NCBI RefSeq assembly: GCF_014635305.1
Contig: NZ_BMCS01000001.1
Span: 2,170,001 to 2,234,000, forward strand
DNA length: 64,000 nt
Reading direction: 5' to 3'
DNA from: Williamsia phyllosphaerae
Lineage (GTDB): Bacteria > Actinomycetota > Actinomycetes > Mycobacteriales > Mycobacteriaceae
Of the stretch, positions 19,266 through 30,300 are shown one piece after another; within the stretch, counting starts at the first letter, position 1, and every line of letters starts with the position of its first letter. The notes under the pieces are model-generated. The model was not told the DNA's origin. It made no database searches and saw only the letters and a program-made list of their open reading frames with translations. Both the position numbers and the translations under genes were made by a program.

Positions 19266-20330
19266 TCAGTGGGCGGCGTACGCGGGCAACCGGACCCGGA
19301 TCCGACACCCCTGTGGGTCGTCGACCACGGCGATCTCGCCGCGGTGCAGGTGGACGACCCACTGTGCGATGGCCAGGCCCAGTCCGGTCCCGCCGTCACG
19401 GGAACCACCGCGGGTGAAGCGTTCGAAGATGCGTTGTCGCTCAGCGGGTTCGACACCGGGGCCCTGGTCGGCCACCTCGAGCACGACCGAATCGCCGTCG
19501 GCGTGGGCGTGGACATGGACCACGCCGCCCGGTGGCGAGTGCCGGGCCGCGTTGTCGAGGAGATTGGCCAGCACCTGATGGAGGCGGTCCTCGTCGGCCT
19601 CGACCACCAGCGCGGCCGGGATGCCGATCGAGAAACCGACGTCGGTGGCCCGACCGTTCTGCCGGCGCAGCCGCAGCCGGCACTGCGCCACCGCGTCGGC
19701 GGCGAAGCGCTGCACCTCGATCGGGTCGTGGTCGAGTCGCACTGCGCCACCCTCCACCCGGGACAGGTCGAGGAGGTCGGTGATCAACCGACCGAGCCGG
19801 TCGGTCTGCGTCAACGCCGACTCCAGGGTGTCCTGATCGGGGGTGCGGACCCCGTCGACGAGGTTCTCCAACACCGCGTGCAGCGCGGCGACCGGCGTCC
19901 GCAGCTCGTGGGCGACGTTGCCGACGACCTCGCGTCGGTACCGATCCTCGTGCGACAGGTCCTCGGCCATCTGGTTGAACGCCGTCGCCAGCGTGCCGAT
20001 CTCGTCCTTCGACGTCGCGCGCACCCGGGTGGTGTAGTCGCCGTCGGACATCCGACGGACGGCGCCGGTCATCTCCCGCAGCGGTGAGGTCATCCCGTGC
20101 GCGAGAACCCACGTGACGACGAGGGCGACCACCAGCGCGACCAGCAGGGCGTATCGGAACGCCAGCTGCGCGGTGATCCAGAACGACACGCTGGAGGTGA
20201 GCAGCGCACCGCCCACCACCACGGCGGTCTTGAACTTGAACGACGCCACCGCATCGAGCGGACGCGGGAAGTGCAGCCGTCGTCCCGGCCGACGCACCGG
20301 CGCCTGCGACACCCGCTCACGGACACTCAC
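19266..20330 (-). CDS. Sensor histidine kinase
   Basis: Membrane histidine kinase of 354 residues. Two membrane segments (about 34-53 and 60-79) are separated by only six or seven residues, so there is almost no extracytoplasmic sensing domain. HAMP follows (MTSPLREMTGAV to KDEIG), then HisKA with phospho-acceptor His141 in NVAHELRTP, then an ATPase domain with NLLDNAARHS, DQGPGV and GGTGLGLAI. The GTG start (20330-20328) overlaps the regulator stop as GTGA, so the pair is translationally coupled. The short loop suggests sensing in or near the membrane, possibly through the membrane protein encoded next. Confidence 0.93.
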   Translation of the reverse strand: MSVRERVSQAPVRRPGRRLHFPRPLDAVASFKFKTAVVVGGALLTSSVSFWITAQLAFRYALLVALVVALVVTWVLAHGMTSPLREMTGAVRRMSDGDYTTRVRATSKDEIGTLATAFNQMAEDLSHEDRYRREVVGNVAHELRTPVAALHAVLENLVDGVRTPDQDTLESALTQTDRLGRLITDLLDLSRVEGGAVRLDHDPIEVQRFAADAVAQCRLRLRRQNGRATDVGFSIGIPAALVVEADEDRLHQVLANLLDNAARHSPPGGVVHVHAHADGDSVVLEVADQGPGVEPAERQRIFERFTRGGSRDGGTGLGLAIAQWVVHLHRGEIAVVDDPQGCRIRVRLPAYAAH

Positions 20331-21091
20331 GACGGTTCACTCGCCAGCGCGTACCCGACGCCGTGCACCGTGCGGATGCGGCCGTGGCCGACCTTGCGTC
20401 GCAGGGACCGGACGTGTGAGTCGACCGTGCGGGTCTCGCCGGCGCCCGGCCACTGCCAGACCGTCTCGAGCAGCTGCCCGCGGCTGAGCACCGCACCCGG
20501 GTGGCGCGCCAGCGACACCAGCAGGTCGAACTCGGTGCGGGTCAGGTGCACCGACTCGCCCTCGACCACGACCCGTCGTCCGGAGTGGTCGATGTGCAGG
20601 TCGCCGAGCATCTGCACCTCCGACGCCGACTCGGCCGGCCCGGTGTCGGTCGGCGCGCTGTCGGCCGGTCCGTAGCGCTCGGCCCGTCGCAGCAGGGCGC
20701 GGGTCCTGGCGACGAGCTCGCGCATGGAGAACGGCTTGGACAGGTAGTCGTCGGCGCCGACCCCGAGCCCGATGACGAGGTCGGTCTCGGCGGATCGCGC
20801 GGTCAGCATCAGGACCGGGGTGGGGGAGTGCGCCTGCATGCGTCGGCACACCTCGAGCCCGTCCATCCCGGGCAGCATCAGATCGAGGATGACCACGTCG
20901 CAGCCGCCCTTGCGGTGGATGGCGACGGCGGCGGGCCCGGTGTCGGCGGTGGTGACGTCGAAGCCCTCTGCCCGAAACCGTTCGGCGATGGACTCGCGGA
21001 TGAGCGGCTCGTCATCGACGACCAACACCGCGGGCAGTGCTGACGACGCTGACGAGGAGGTCCCGGGCGACGCGGACGGATGTGCGGTCAT
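20327..21091 (-). CDS. OmpR-family response regulator
   Basis: Response regulator of 254 residues. An N-terminal Ser/Ala-rich stretch of about 20 residues is followed by the receiver domain: acidic pair Asp26-Asp27, phospho-acceptor Asp70 in VVILDLMLPG, Thr97 in LTARS and Lys119 in LSKPF. A Pro/Ala linker leads to a winged-helix DNA-binding domain (LTRTEFDLL, LSRGQLLETVW, VDSHVRSLRRK). The start ATG at 21091 has no clear ribosome binding site; a leaderless start is possible. It is divergent from the S10 operon across a 548-bp gap and heads a minus-strand group with its kinase. Its targets are unknown. Confidence 0.92.
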   Translation of the reverse strand: MTAHPSASPGTSSSASSALPAVLVVDDEPLIRESIAERFRAEGFDVTTADTGPAAVAIHRKGGCDVVILDLMLPGMDGLEVCRRMQAHSPTPVLMLTARSAETDLVIGLGVGADDYLSKPFSMRELVARTRALLRRAERYGPADSAPTDTGPAESASEVQMLGDLHIDHSGRRVVVEGESVHLTRTEFDLLVSLARHPGAVLSRGQLLETVWQWPGAGETRTVDSHVRSLRRKVGHGRIRTVHGVGYALASEPS

Positions 21092-21202
21092 GGCAGCGAC
21101 GCTAGTGGCCGATTGTCGGTGCGCTGCCGAGATGGTGTGAAGAGTCTGTGAAGGTGCTCGCCGCCCAGGTGGGGGCCGGTCGCGGACCCGTCTCGGCGCA
21201 AT

Positions 21203-21231
21203 TTGGCCCTGCGCCCCATCTGTTGCATACT
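21203..21231 (+). promoter_or_regulatory. S10 operon promoter
   Basis: TTGGCC (21203-21208), a 17-base spacer and CATACT (21226-21231), preceded by TTG. This is the best sigma-A-like promoter upstream of rpsJ. The start of transcription would be near 21238, leaving a leader of about 400 bases. Confidence 0.6.
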
Positions 21232-21237
21232 GTTCGG

Positions 21238-21639
21238 GTTGCCTTGATCGGGAACGCGGTGTTTTCGCGGCCTCGATCAGGTGCGATCGCCACGGCGGGT
21301 CAAGCGGAGACGAACTGGCCCGGCAACCGTCACAGCGATCGACCAGTACGACCAGCACCACCGCGATCCCCCTGATCAGGGATCGCAACCAAGATCTACC
21401 GATGTTCGGCGGAGCCCGGATGTGTCTGCAGAGATATGTCCCGGCCGCCCGACACGCCCGACCTCGGGTGTCGGAGGAATCCGACAGCCGGGTCTGCACG
21501 ACCGGCCCGCGTCATGCGGGCGAACGCACAACGACAGATGAACAGCGTCGATCACCGTCTCATGAGGAGCAGTGGTCATCTGTGAGCCGCTCACCAGCGG
21601 CGCGTCTGCCGACTAGTTACCGACGGAAGAGGACACAGC
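21238..21639 (+). promoter_or_regulatory. Structured 5' leader of the S10 operon
   Basis: About 400 bases without a convincing gene. Hairpins visible by eye: TGATCG/CGATCA with inner CGCG/CGCG (21245-21279); GCGATCCC/GGGATCGC with an 8-base loop (21363-21386); CCGACA/TGTCGG with inner CCCG/CGGG (21449-21474); TGTCGGA/TCCGACA with a GGAA loop (21469-21486), which cannot coexist with the previous one; GCCGG/CCGGC (21487-21506); CCCGC/GCGGG (21506-21520). The rest shows no further feature. It is a candidate attenuator or ribosomal-protein-binding leader. Confidence 0.5.
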
Positions 21640-21945
21640 GTGGCGGGACAAAAGATCCGCATCAGGCTCAAGGCCTATGACCATGAGGCGATCGACGCTT
21701 CGGCGCGCAAGATCGTGGAGACCGTGACCCGTACCGGGGCACGTGTGGTCGGCCCGGTGCCGCTGCCCACCGAGAAGAACGTGTACTGCGTGATTCGTTC
21801 ACCGCACAAGTACAAGGATTCTCGTGAGCACTTCGAGATGCGGACGCACAAGCGATTGATCGACATCCTCGACCCCACGCCGAAGACGGTGGACGCGCTC
21901 ATGCGCATCGACCTGCCGGCCAGCGTCGACGTCAACATCCAGTAG
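21640..21945 (+). CDS. rpsJ: 30S ribosomal protein S10
   Basis: Full-length S10 of 101 residues, head of the 30S subunit and, in bacteria generally, also a partner of NusB in antitermination. It begins [19 protein letters not shown] and contains [10 protein letters not shown] and [19 protein letters not shown], the usual conserved blocks. The GTG start at 21640 has the site GAAGAGGA upstream. It is the first gene of the S10 operon and is followed by rplC after 25 bases. Confidence 0.99.
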   Translation: MAGQKIRIRLKAYDHEAIDASARKIVETVTRTGARVVGPVPLPTEKNVYCVIRSPHKYKDSREHFEMRTHKRLIDILDPTPKTVDALMRIDLPASVDVNIQ

Positions 21946-21970
21946 ACGCGGATAGGGACGGAAAGCAGAT

Positions 21971-22627
21971 ATGACTCAGAAGAACGTGAAGGGAATCCTG
22001 GGCACGAAGCTCGGGATGACCCAGGTCTTCGACGAGAACAACCGGGTTGTCCCGGTGACCGTCGTCAAGGCCGGACCGAATGTGATCACCCAGATCCGTA
22101 CGCAGGAGACCGACGGGTACACCGCCGTTCAGCTCGCCTACGGTGCGATCGATCCGCGCAAGGTGACCAAGCCGGTCACCGGTCAGTACACGAAGACCGG
22201 CGTCACGCCGCGTCGTCACCTGGCCGAGATCCGCATGAACGACATCTCCGAGTACTCCGTGGGCCAGGAGCTGACCGCCGAGATCTTCGCCGACGGCTCG
22301 TTCGTCGACGTGACCGGCACCTCCAAGGGCAAGGGATTCGCGGGCGTCATGAAGCGCCACGGGTTCAAGGGCCTGGGCGCCAGCCACGGCGTGCACCGCG
22401 TGCACCGTGCGCCGGGATCCATCGGTGGCTGCGCCACCCCGGGTCGCGTGTTCAAGGGCATGCGGATGGCCGGACGTATGGGTAACGACCGCGTCACCAC
22501 CCAGAACCTGACCGTGCACAAGGTGGACGCCGAGGCCGGCCTGCTGCTGATCAAGGGAGCGATCCCGGGTCGCAGGGGCGGCATCGTGATCGTCCGCGAT
22601 GCAGTGAAAGGCGGTGTGAGCGCATGA
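21971..22627 (+). CDS. rplC: 50S ribosomal protein L3
   Basis: L3, 218 residues, one of the early assembly proteins of the large subunit. It starts [20 protein letters not shown], and the central extension with [13 protein letters not shown] and [20 protein letters not shown] is intact. GGAAAG lies upstream of the ATG. Its stop overlaps the rplD start as ATGA (22624-22627). Confidence 0.99.
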   Translation: MTQKNVKGILGTKLGMTQVFDENNRVVPVTVVKAGPNVITQIRTQETDGYTAVQLAYGAIDPRKVTKPVTGQYTKTGVTPRRHLAEIRMNDISEYSVGQELTAEIFADGSFVDVTGTSKGKGFAGVMKRHGFKGLGASHGVHRVHRAPGSIGGCATPGRVFKGMRMAGRMGNDRVTTQNLTVHKVDAEAGLLLIKGAIPGRRGGIVIVRDAVKGGVSA

Positions 22628-23304
22628 GCGTCGACACCACGAAGACCGAAGCCACGAAGTTGACGCTGGACGTCAAGACCGCGGACGGGAAGACCGACGG
22701 AACCGTCGAGCTGCCCGCCGAGCTCTTCGACGCGCCCGCCAACATCGCGCTGATGCACCAGGTCGTCATCGCACAGCAGGCCGCGGCTCGGCAGGGTACC
22801 CACTCGGCCAAGACCCGCGCCGAGGTCAGCGGTGGCGGCGCGAAGCCGTACCGCCAGAAGGGAACCGGTCGCGCCCGTCAGGGTTCGACCCGTGCTCCGC
22901 AGTTCACCGGTGGTGGCGTGGTGCACGGCCCGAAGCCGCGTGACTACAGCCAGCGGACCCCCAAGAAGATGAAGGCCGCCGCGCTGCGCGGAGCCCTCTC
23001 GGACCGCGCCCGCAACGAGCGCATCCACGTGATCACCGAACTGGTGGCCGGGCAGTCCCCGTCCACCAAGGCGGCTCGCGCCTTCCTGGAGGCCCTCTCC
23101 GACCGTCGCAAGTTCCTCGTCGTCGTCGGTCGCGAAGACGTCGCCGCGTGGAAGAGCGTCGCGAACCTGGAGTACGTCCTGCCGATCACTCCCGATCAGC
23201 TCAACACCTACGACGTGCTCGATTCCGACGAGGTCGTGTTCAGCGTCGAGGCCCTCAACGCGTTCGTCTCCCGGGCGCTGAAGACCGACGAGAAGGAGGC
23301 CTGA
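22624..23304 (+). CDS. rplD: 50S ribosomal protein L4
   Basis: L4, 226 residues. It has the tentacle loop block [20 protein letters not shown] followed by [11 protein letters not shown], which reaches the exit tunnel, and the globular C-terminal half ([23 protein letters not shown]). In some bacteria L4 represses its own operon by binding the leader, which is relevant to the structured leader here. The N-terminus has a Lys/Thr-rich extension of about 20 residues. Confidence 0.99.
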   Translation: MSVDTTKTEATKLTLDVKTADGKTDGTVELPAELFDAPANIALMHQVVIAQQAAARQGTHSAKTRAEVSGGGAKPYRQKGTGRARQGSTRAPQFTGGGVVHGPKPRDYSQRTPKKMKAAALRGALSDRARNERIHVITELVAGQSPSTKAARAFLEALSDRRKFLVVVGREDVAAWKSVANLEYVLPITPDQLNTYDVLDSDEVVFSVEALNAFVSRALKTDEKEA

Positions 23305-23306
23305 GA

Positions 23307-23615
23307 ATGACTGTCATCCAGGCAGATCCGCGCGACATCATCCTCGCACCGGTGATCTCGGAGAAGTCCTACGGACTCATCGAGGACAACGTGTACACGT
23401 TCTTCGTGCACCCGGAGTCGAACAAGACGCAGATCAAGATCGCGATCGAGAAGATCTTCGATGTCACGGTCGAGAGCGTGAACACGGCCAACCGCAAGGG
23501 CAAGCGCAAGCGCACCCGCGCCGGGTACGGAAAGCGCAAGGACACCAAGCGCGCCATCGTCACCCTCAGCCCTGACAGCAAGCCCATCGAGATCTTCGGA
23601 GGTCCGGTCGGCTGA
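23307..23615 (+). CDS. rplW: 50S ribosomal protein L23
   Basis: L23, 102 residues, at the tunnel exit where trigger factor and SRP dock. It shows [23 protein letters not shown] in separate conserved pieces (start and PVISEKS) and [10 protein letters not shown]. The ATG at 23307 is two bases after the rplD stop, with GAAGGAGG upstream. A longer in-frame extension inside rplD was rejected. The C-terminus has a short KPIEIFGG tail. Confidence 0.98.
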   Translation: MTVIQADPRDIILAPVISEKSYGLIEDNVYTFFVHPESNKTQIKIAIEKIFDVTVESVNTANRKGKRKRTRAGYGKRKDTKRAIVTLSPDSKPIEIFGGPVG

Positions 23616-23655
23616 CGCCGGGCGGATCGAGAAGAAGTAGAGGACAAGAAGACTC

Positions 23656-24492
23656 ATGGCTATTCGTAAGTACAAGCCGACGACACCGGGCCGCCGTGGC
23701 GCCAGTGGCGCCGACTTCGCCGAGGTCACCCGTGACCACCCGGAGAAGTCGCTCGTCCGCCCGCTGCACGGTCGGGGTGGTCGCAACGCACACGGCCGCA
23801 TCACCACTCGTCACAAGGGTGGCGGCCACAAGCGCGCCTACCGGTTGATCGACTTCCGTCGCAACGACAAGGACGGCATCAACGCCAAGGTCGCTCACAT
23901 CGAGTACGACCCCAACCGCACCGCGCGTATCGCGCTGCTGCACTACATCGACGGCGAGAAGCGCTACATCATCGCGCCGAAGGGCCTGAACCAGGGCGAC
24001 GTGGTGGAGTCGGGCGCGACCGCCGACATCAAGCCGGGCAACAACCTGCCGATGCGCAACATCCCGACCGGTACCCAGATCCACGCCGTGGAGCTGCGTC
24101 CGGGCGGCGGGGCGAAGATGGCACGTAGTGCCGGCGCCTCGATCCAGTTGCTGGGCAAGGAAGGCGCCTACGCCACCCTGCGTATGCCCTCCGGTGAGAT
24201 CCGTCGCGTCGACGTGCGCTGCCGCGCCACCGTCGGCGAGGTCGGTAACGCCGAGCAGAGCAACATCAACTGGGGCAAGGCCGGCCGCATGCGCTGGAAG
24301 GGCAAGCGCCCGACCGTCCGTGGTGTCGTGATGAACCCGGTCGACCACCCGCACGGTGGTGGCGAGGGCAAGACCTCCGGTGGTCGCCACCCGGTCAGCC
24401 CGTGGGGACAGCCGGAAGGCCGCACCCGCAAGAACAAGTCCAGCGATCAGCTGATCGTCCGCCGCCGGCGCACCGGCAAGAACAAGCGATAA
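23656..24492 (+). CDS. rplB: 50S ribosomal protein L2
   Basis: L2, 278 residues, next to the peptidyl transferase centre. It contains the C-terminal block [14 protein letters not shown] with the conserved His, plus [19 protein letters not shown] near the N-terminus (written here only as an anchor) and LPLRNIPTG-like LPMRNIPTG. It is separated from rplW by 40 bases with no other feature than the upstream GACAAGAAG. Confidence 0.99.
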   Translation: MAIRKYKPTTPGRRGASGADFAEVTRDHPEKSLVRPLHGRGGRNAHGRITTRHKGGGHKRAYRLIDFRRNDKDGINAKVAHIEYDPNRTARIALLHYIDGEKRYIIAPKGLNQGDVVESGATADIKPGNNLPMRNIPTGTQIHAVELRPGGGAKMARSAGASIQLLGKEGAYATLRMPSGEIRRVDVRCRATVGEVGNAEQSNINWGKAGRMRWKGKRPTVRGVVMNPVDHPHGGGEGKTSGGRHPVSPWGQPEGRTRKNKSSDQLIVRRRRTGKNKR

Positions 24493-24509
24493 GCAGGAGG
24501 GAGTAGCAG

Positions 24510-24787
24510 ATGCCACGCAGTCTGAAGAAAGGCCCGTTCGTCGACGACCACCTCCTTGCGAAGGTGGACGTCCAGAACGAGAAGGGCACCAAGCAGGTCA
24601 TCAAGACCTGGTCGCGTCGCTCGACCATCATCCCCGACTTCATCGGGCACACGTTCGCCGTCCACGACGGACGCAAGCACGTGCCGGTGTTCGTCTCGGA
24701 CTCGATGGTCGGACACAAGCTCGGTGAGTTCGCGCCGACGCGCACCTTCAAGGGACACATCAAGGACGACCGGAAGGCGAAGCGGCG

Positions 24788-24791
<4 letters not shown>
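24510..24791 (+). CDS. rpsS: 30S ribosomal protein S19
   Basis: S19, 93 residues, in the head of the small subunit, contacting S13 and the A-site tRNA. It begins [15 protein letters not shown] and contains [20 protein letters not shown] and [20 protein letters not shown] precedes the start. Its last four bases overlap the rplV start (ATGA, 24788-24791). Confidence 0.99.
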
Positions 24792-26067
<1,276 letters not shown>

Positions 26068-26070
26068 CCC

Positions 26071-26487
26071 ATGCTGATCCCTCGCCGGGTCAAGCACCGC
26101 AAGCAGCACCACCCCAGTCTCAAGGGGCAGGCCAAGGGCGGCACCAAGGTGACGTTCGGTGATTTCGGCATCCAGGCTCTGGAGAGTGCCTACATCACCA
26201 ACCGGCAGATCGAGTCCGCTCGTATCGCCATCAACCGGCACATCAAGCGTGGCGGCAAGGTGTGGATCAACATCTTCCCCGACCGCCCGTTGACGAAGAA
26301 GCCCGCCGAGACCCGCATGGGTTCCGGTAAGGGTTCGCCCGAGTGGTGGGTCGCCCCGGTCAAGCCGGGTCGCGTGCTGTTCGAGATGAGCTACCCCGAT
26401 GAGCACACCGCTCGCGAGGCCCTGCGCCGCGCGCAGCACAAGCTGCCCATCAAGACCCGCATCGTGACGCGAGAGGAGACGTTCTGA
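26071..26487 (+). CDS. rplP: 50S ribosomal protein L16
   Basis: L16, 138 residues, near the A-site of the large subunit. It starts [16 protein letters not shown] and contains [20 protein letters not shown] (conserved core) and [20 protein letters not shown]. It is three bases after rpsC. Its stop overlaps the rpmC ATG by one base. Confidence 0.99.
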   Translation: MLIPRRVKHRKQHHPSLKGQAKGGTKVTFGDFGIQALESAYITNRQIESARIAINRHIKRGGKVWINIFPDRPLTKKPAETRMGSGKGSPEWWVAPVKPGRVLFEMSYPDEHTAREALRRAQHKLPIKTRIVTREETF

Positions 26488-26735
26488 TGGCACTGGGAAT
26501 TGTTGCCGCCGAGCTCCGTGAGCTCAACGACGAAGATCTCCTCGAGCGTCTCCGCGAGTCGAAGGAAGAGCTGTTCAACCTGCGCTTCCAGATGGCCACC
26601 GGACAGCTCGACAACAACCGCCGGCTGCGGTTGGTCCGCCGCGAGATCGCACGCGTCTACACCGTGCTGCGTGAACGTGAACTCGGACTCTCGGCCGGCC
26701 CCGATGCTGATGCGAAGGTCGGTGACGACGCATGA
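26487..26735 (+). CDS. rpmC: 50S ribosomal protein L29
   Basis: L29, 82 residues, at the tunnel exit beside L23. It has [20 protein letters not shown] and [16 protein letters not shown], then [18 protein letters not shown]. An acidic tail ending in DAKVGDDA makes it a little longer than the typical 60-70 residues. Its stop overlaps the rpsQ start as ATGA. Confidence 0.98.
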   Translation: MALGIVAAELRELNDEDLLERLRESKEELFNLRFQMATGQLDNNRRLRLVRREIARVYTVLRERELGLSAGPDADAKVGDDA

Positions 26736-27028
26736 GCGACGAGAAGGACGTGACAGTGACACAACCCGCCACCACGGAGCGCGCACAGCGCAAGGTCCGC
26801 GTGGGCTATGTCGTGAGCGACAAGATGCAGAAGACGATCGTGGTCGAGCTCGAGGACCGCGTGAAGCATCCCCTCTACGGCAAGATCATCCGCACCACCT
26901 CGAAGGTGAAGGCGCATGACGAGAACGAGACCGCCGGCATCGGCGACCGCGTTCGCCTGATGGAGACCCGCCCGCTGAGCGCCACCAAGCGCTGGCGTCT
27001 GGTCGAGGTCCTCGAGAAGGCCAAGTAG
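26732..27028 (+). CDS. rpsQ: 30S ribosomal protein S17
   Basis: S17, 98 residues, an early 16S rRNA binding protein. The core [20 protein letters not shown] and [19 protein letters not shown] is preceded by about 20 hydrophilic residues ([16 protein letters not shown]). A second ATG-less start inside that extension is possible. It is the last ribosomal gene in the window; the usual next gene, rplN, does not follow. Confidence 0.98.
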   Translation: MSDEKDVTVTQPATTERAQRKVRVGYVVSDKMQKTIVVELEDRVKHPLYGKIIRTTSKVKAHDENETAGIGDRVRLMETRPLSATKRWRLVEVLEKAK

Positions 27029-27037
27029 CCGACACCG

Positions 27038-27058
27038 CTGCGTGAACTGATCACGCAG
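27038..27058 (+). repeat. Hairpin just after rpsQ
   Basis: Perfect stem CTGCGTGA / TCACGCAG with a 5-base loop, starting ten bases after the rpsQ stop and just before the terminator. It may protect the mRNA 3' end or form a two-hairpin terminator with the next stem. Confidence 0.6.
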
Positions 27059-27067
27059 ATCACAACG

Positions 27068-27098
27068 ACCCGTCACCCGTTCGCGGTGGCGGGTTTTT
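27068..27098 (+). terminator. Rho-independent terminator of the S10 operon
   Basis: ACCCGTCACC (27068-27077), a 7-base loop and GGTGGCGGGT (27085-27094; one G-U pair), continuing into TTTTT and then GTGTTT. This separates the S10 operon from the NRPS genes downstream. Confidence 0.85.
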
Positions 27099-27164
27099 GT
27101 GTTTCCTACCAATGTGGTGTGAACCCGGGTGGACGTTTCACCATCGTGTGTTACGCGTGGGACG

Positions 27165-27274
27165 GAACATGATTCGCCAGGTGAACGACCATGTTCGTTC
27201 GCCAGGGACGCCTTCGATCCGGGTCGTCCGAACGTCCGAATCTTGGAGGTATTCACAGCTGGGGTCGCTATGAT
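27165..27274 (+). promoter_or_regulatory. Operator-like repeats and -10 box upstream of NRPS2
   Basis: This region holds overlapping repeats. GAACATG (27165-27171) is inverted as CATGTTC (27190-27196). GAACGA/TCGTTC (27183-27200) is an 18-bp palindrome with a 6-base centre. TTCGCCAGG occurs directly at 27173 and 27198. A -10-like TATGAT lies at 27269-27274 with only a poorly spaced -35. No IdeR/Fur box (TTAGG...CCTAA) is seen. The rest of the 27099-27396 gap shows nothing clear. Confidence 0.45.
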
Positions 27275-27396
27275 GGCCCGGTCGGTCCGGTTGCCCGCTC
27301 GGGGGGGTGTGCAACGAGATACAAGCGGGCCGAGATCTATGGGTCGGGAGAATCGGTGAGCGGATCATGGTTGCGCCAAGCAATGGGGGACGATCG

Positions 27397-30300
27397 ATGG
27401 ACGGCGAGCGCGTCGCCGGTCCGACGACCGATCCCATCCCGCTGACCGCTGCCCAGAGGGGCATGTGGTTCGCCGAGCGACTGCACGCCGACTACTCGGT
27501 CACCGTCGCGCACTACCTGGACATCCGTGACGAGGACCGACCCCTCGACCGTGATCTGTTCTGTGCCGCCGTCGTCGAGGCGGCTCGGTCCCTGGAGTCC
27601 GCCTTCACCCGCATCGTGGTCGTCGACGACGTCCCGATGCAATGGGTGGACCCGAGCGTCGATTTCCGTGTCGAGCCCCTCGATCTGCGTTCCGAGCCGG
27701 ACCCGGTCGCGGCCGCGCGTGCGTGGATGGACGCCGATCACCGGCGGCCGATGAACCTCGACACCGATCGTGTGGCGATCTCGGCGCTCATCCGCGTCGC
27801 CGACGACCGTTGCTTCTGGTACCTGCGGGGCCACCACATCGCCTTCGACGGTTTCTCGGCGCTGACCAGCCTGCACGAGGGCGTACACCGCTACAACGCG
27901 ATGCTGGCCGGCGCCGAACACGTCCCGCCCGCCCGGGCCTCCCTGGCCGAGATCTCGGCCGACGACGACAAGTACGCGCAGAGCACCCGCCGACAGACCG
28001 ACCGCGAGCACTGGGTCGCCCGCGTCGCCGATCTGCCCGAGGGGCCGACCCTGTCGCGCAGGGCCACCACCGCAGCCCTGTCACCCGCGAACGTCATGGC
28101 CAGCAGGCGGGTCGATCGCGATCGACAGGACCTGGTCGACTCGACGGCCGCGGCGGGGAACACCTCGGCGGCGGCTCTGCTGATCGCCGCGTTCGCGGCG
28201 TACCTGTCGCGGATGACGAACGTCGACGACGTCGTGCTCAGCCTGCCCGTCACCGGCCGGGCCAGCGCCCGGGTGAAGCGCGGGAGCGGCATGGTCGCCA
28301 ACATGCTGCCGGTCCGGATCGACGGTGTCGTCGGCGCGACGGGGCGCGAGCTGATCTCCCAGGTGCAACTCGAACTGACCGGTGCCCTCCGGCACCAGCG
28401 GTTCCGCTACGAGGACATCCGACTCGCCGCGGGGATGGCCGACGCCACCGCGGCGTCGTTCGGTCCGATCGTCAACCTGGTCTTCTTCGACCGCCGTATC
28501 GAGATCGACGGGGCCCGGGCCGACTACCACATCCTGTCCTCGGGAACCCTGGACGACCTGCGGATCAACCTCTACCAGGCGAGTCCGGGCGAGTGCCTGG
28601 TCGTCGACCTCCACGGCAACCCCAACCTGTACGACCAGGCCGAACTCGACACCCACCTCGAGCGCTTCCTGCTCTTCGCCGACCGCCTGATGTCGTCACC
28701 GGAGACGCCGGTCGCCGCCCTCTCGGTGCTGCTCGACGACGAGCACGACGCCCTGATCGCCCGAGGCCGCGGACCCCGCCGTGCCGACACCCCCGGTGAA
28801 CATCTGCTCGCGGGATTCGAGGCGCAGGCCGCCGCCACGCCCGAGGCCGTCGCGATCGAGGCGACGGGGGTGACGCTGACCTACCGCGCGTTCGCCGACC
28901 TGCGCACCGACCTCGCGCAGCGGTTGCGCCGTGACGGCGTCGTGGCCGGTGATCGCGTCGTCGTCGCCCTCGACCGGGGTGTCGCCCAGGTCGCCGCGGT
29001 CTACGCCGTGCTGACCCTCGGTGCGGTCTACGTCCCGGTCGACCCGACCGACCCACGGGAACGCCGCGAGAGGATCGAGACCACCGTCGATGCGCGGCTG
29101 GTGGTGGATGCGGCGTACCTGACGTCGATCGACTTCGATCCCACCCGCCCGGCCCCCGACACGGCCGATGTCGCAGAACTCGCGATCGCACCCGGCGGTG
29201 CGGCCTACGTCATCTTCACCTCCGGTTCCACCGGCACACCCAAGGGCGTCGAGGTCGGACACCGTGCGGTGCTCAACCGGCTCGACTGGATGCAGGACGA
29301 CCACCGGATCGACGGTTCCGACGCCGTCCTGCACAAGACGCCCACCACCTTCGACGTGTCGGTCTGGGAACTGTTCTGGCCGTTGCGCACCGGGGCGCGC
29401 ATGGTCATCGCCCGTCCGGGCGGACACCGCGACCCCGACCACCTGCACGACCTGATGGCCGAGCGCGGCGTGACCGTCGCGCACTTCGTGCCGTCCATGC
29501 TCGACGTCTACCTCGACGTCGTGTCGGCCGACGGTCGGGCGGTGTCCCTGCCGCCGTCGGTGCGCGTGGTGTTCACCTCCGGAGAAGCCCTCGGTGCGGC
29601 CACCGCGCAGCGGCTGCTGACGTCGTCGACGGCGCACCTGGTCAACCTCTACGGCCCGACCGAGGCGGCGGTCGACGTCACCGCTCACCGCGTCGCGGCG
29701 GGTGCCGACCCCGTGCCGATCGGGCGCCCCGTCGCCGAGACCGAGGTCTATGTGCTCGACGCATCGCTCCGACCGGTGCCCGCCGGGGTCGCCGGGGAGC
29801 TCTACCTCGCCGGCCGACAGCTCGCCACCGGCTACGTGGGCGCCCCCGGGATCACGGCCGACCGATTCGTCGCGAACCCGTTCGACGGCACGGGCACGCG
29901 GATGTACCGGACCGGTGACCTGGTGCGCTGGAACGCGGTCGGGGAGATCGAATACCTCGGTCGCACCGACCTCCAGGTCAAGATCCGCGGACGTCGCGTC
30001 GAACTCGGCGAGATCGAGTCGGTGCTCACGATGATCCCCGGCGTCGAGGCCGCCGCCGTGCTCGCCCGCTCCGACCTCGGGCCCGCGGTCACCCTGGTGG
30101 CCTACGTCCGCGGTGCCGCCGACGTGCTGGACGTCGACGCGATCGCCGACCGCTGCCGTCGTCGTCTGCCCTCGCACATGGTGCCCGCGGCGATCGTCGT
30201 GCTCGACGAACTCCCCGTCACCTCATCGGGAAAGCTGGACCGCCGCGCGCTGCCCGCGCCCGTCCTGCGCTCCGACACCCCCCATCGGGAGGCGGAGTCG

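Noticed and set aside
19195..19362. 56-residue N-terminal extension of the DUF4173 protein
   Set aside because: It is Arg/Pro-rich, unlike the family, and a better start with AGAGG upstream exists at 19194.
21148..21680. Small open frames in the S10 leader
   Set aside because: They lack ribosome binding sites and protein-like composition, and overlap hairpins and the promoter.
27252..27274. TTCACA plus TATGAT as the NRPS2 promoter
   Set aside because: The spacing of 11 bases is too short for a sigma-A promoter; only the -10 box was kept as weak evidence.
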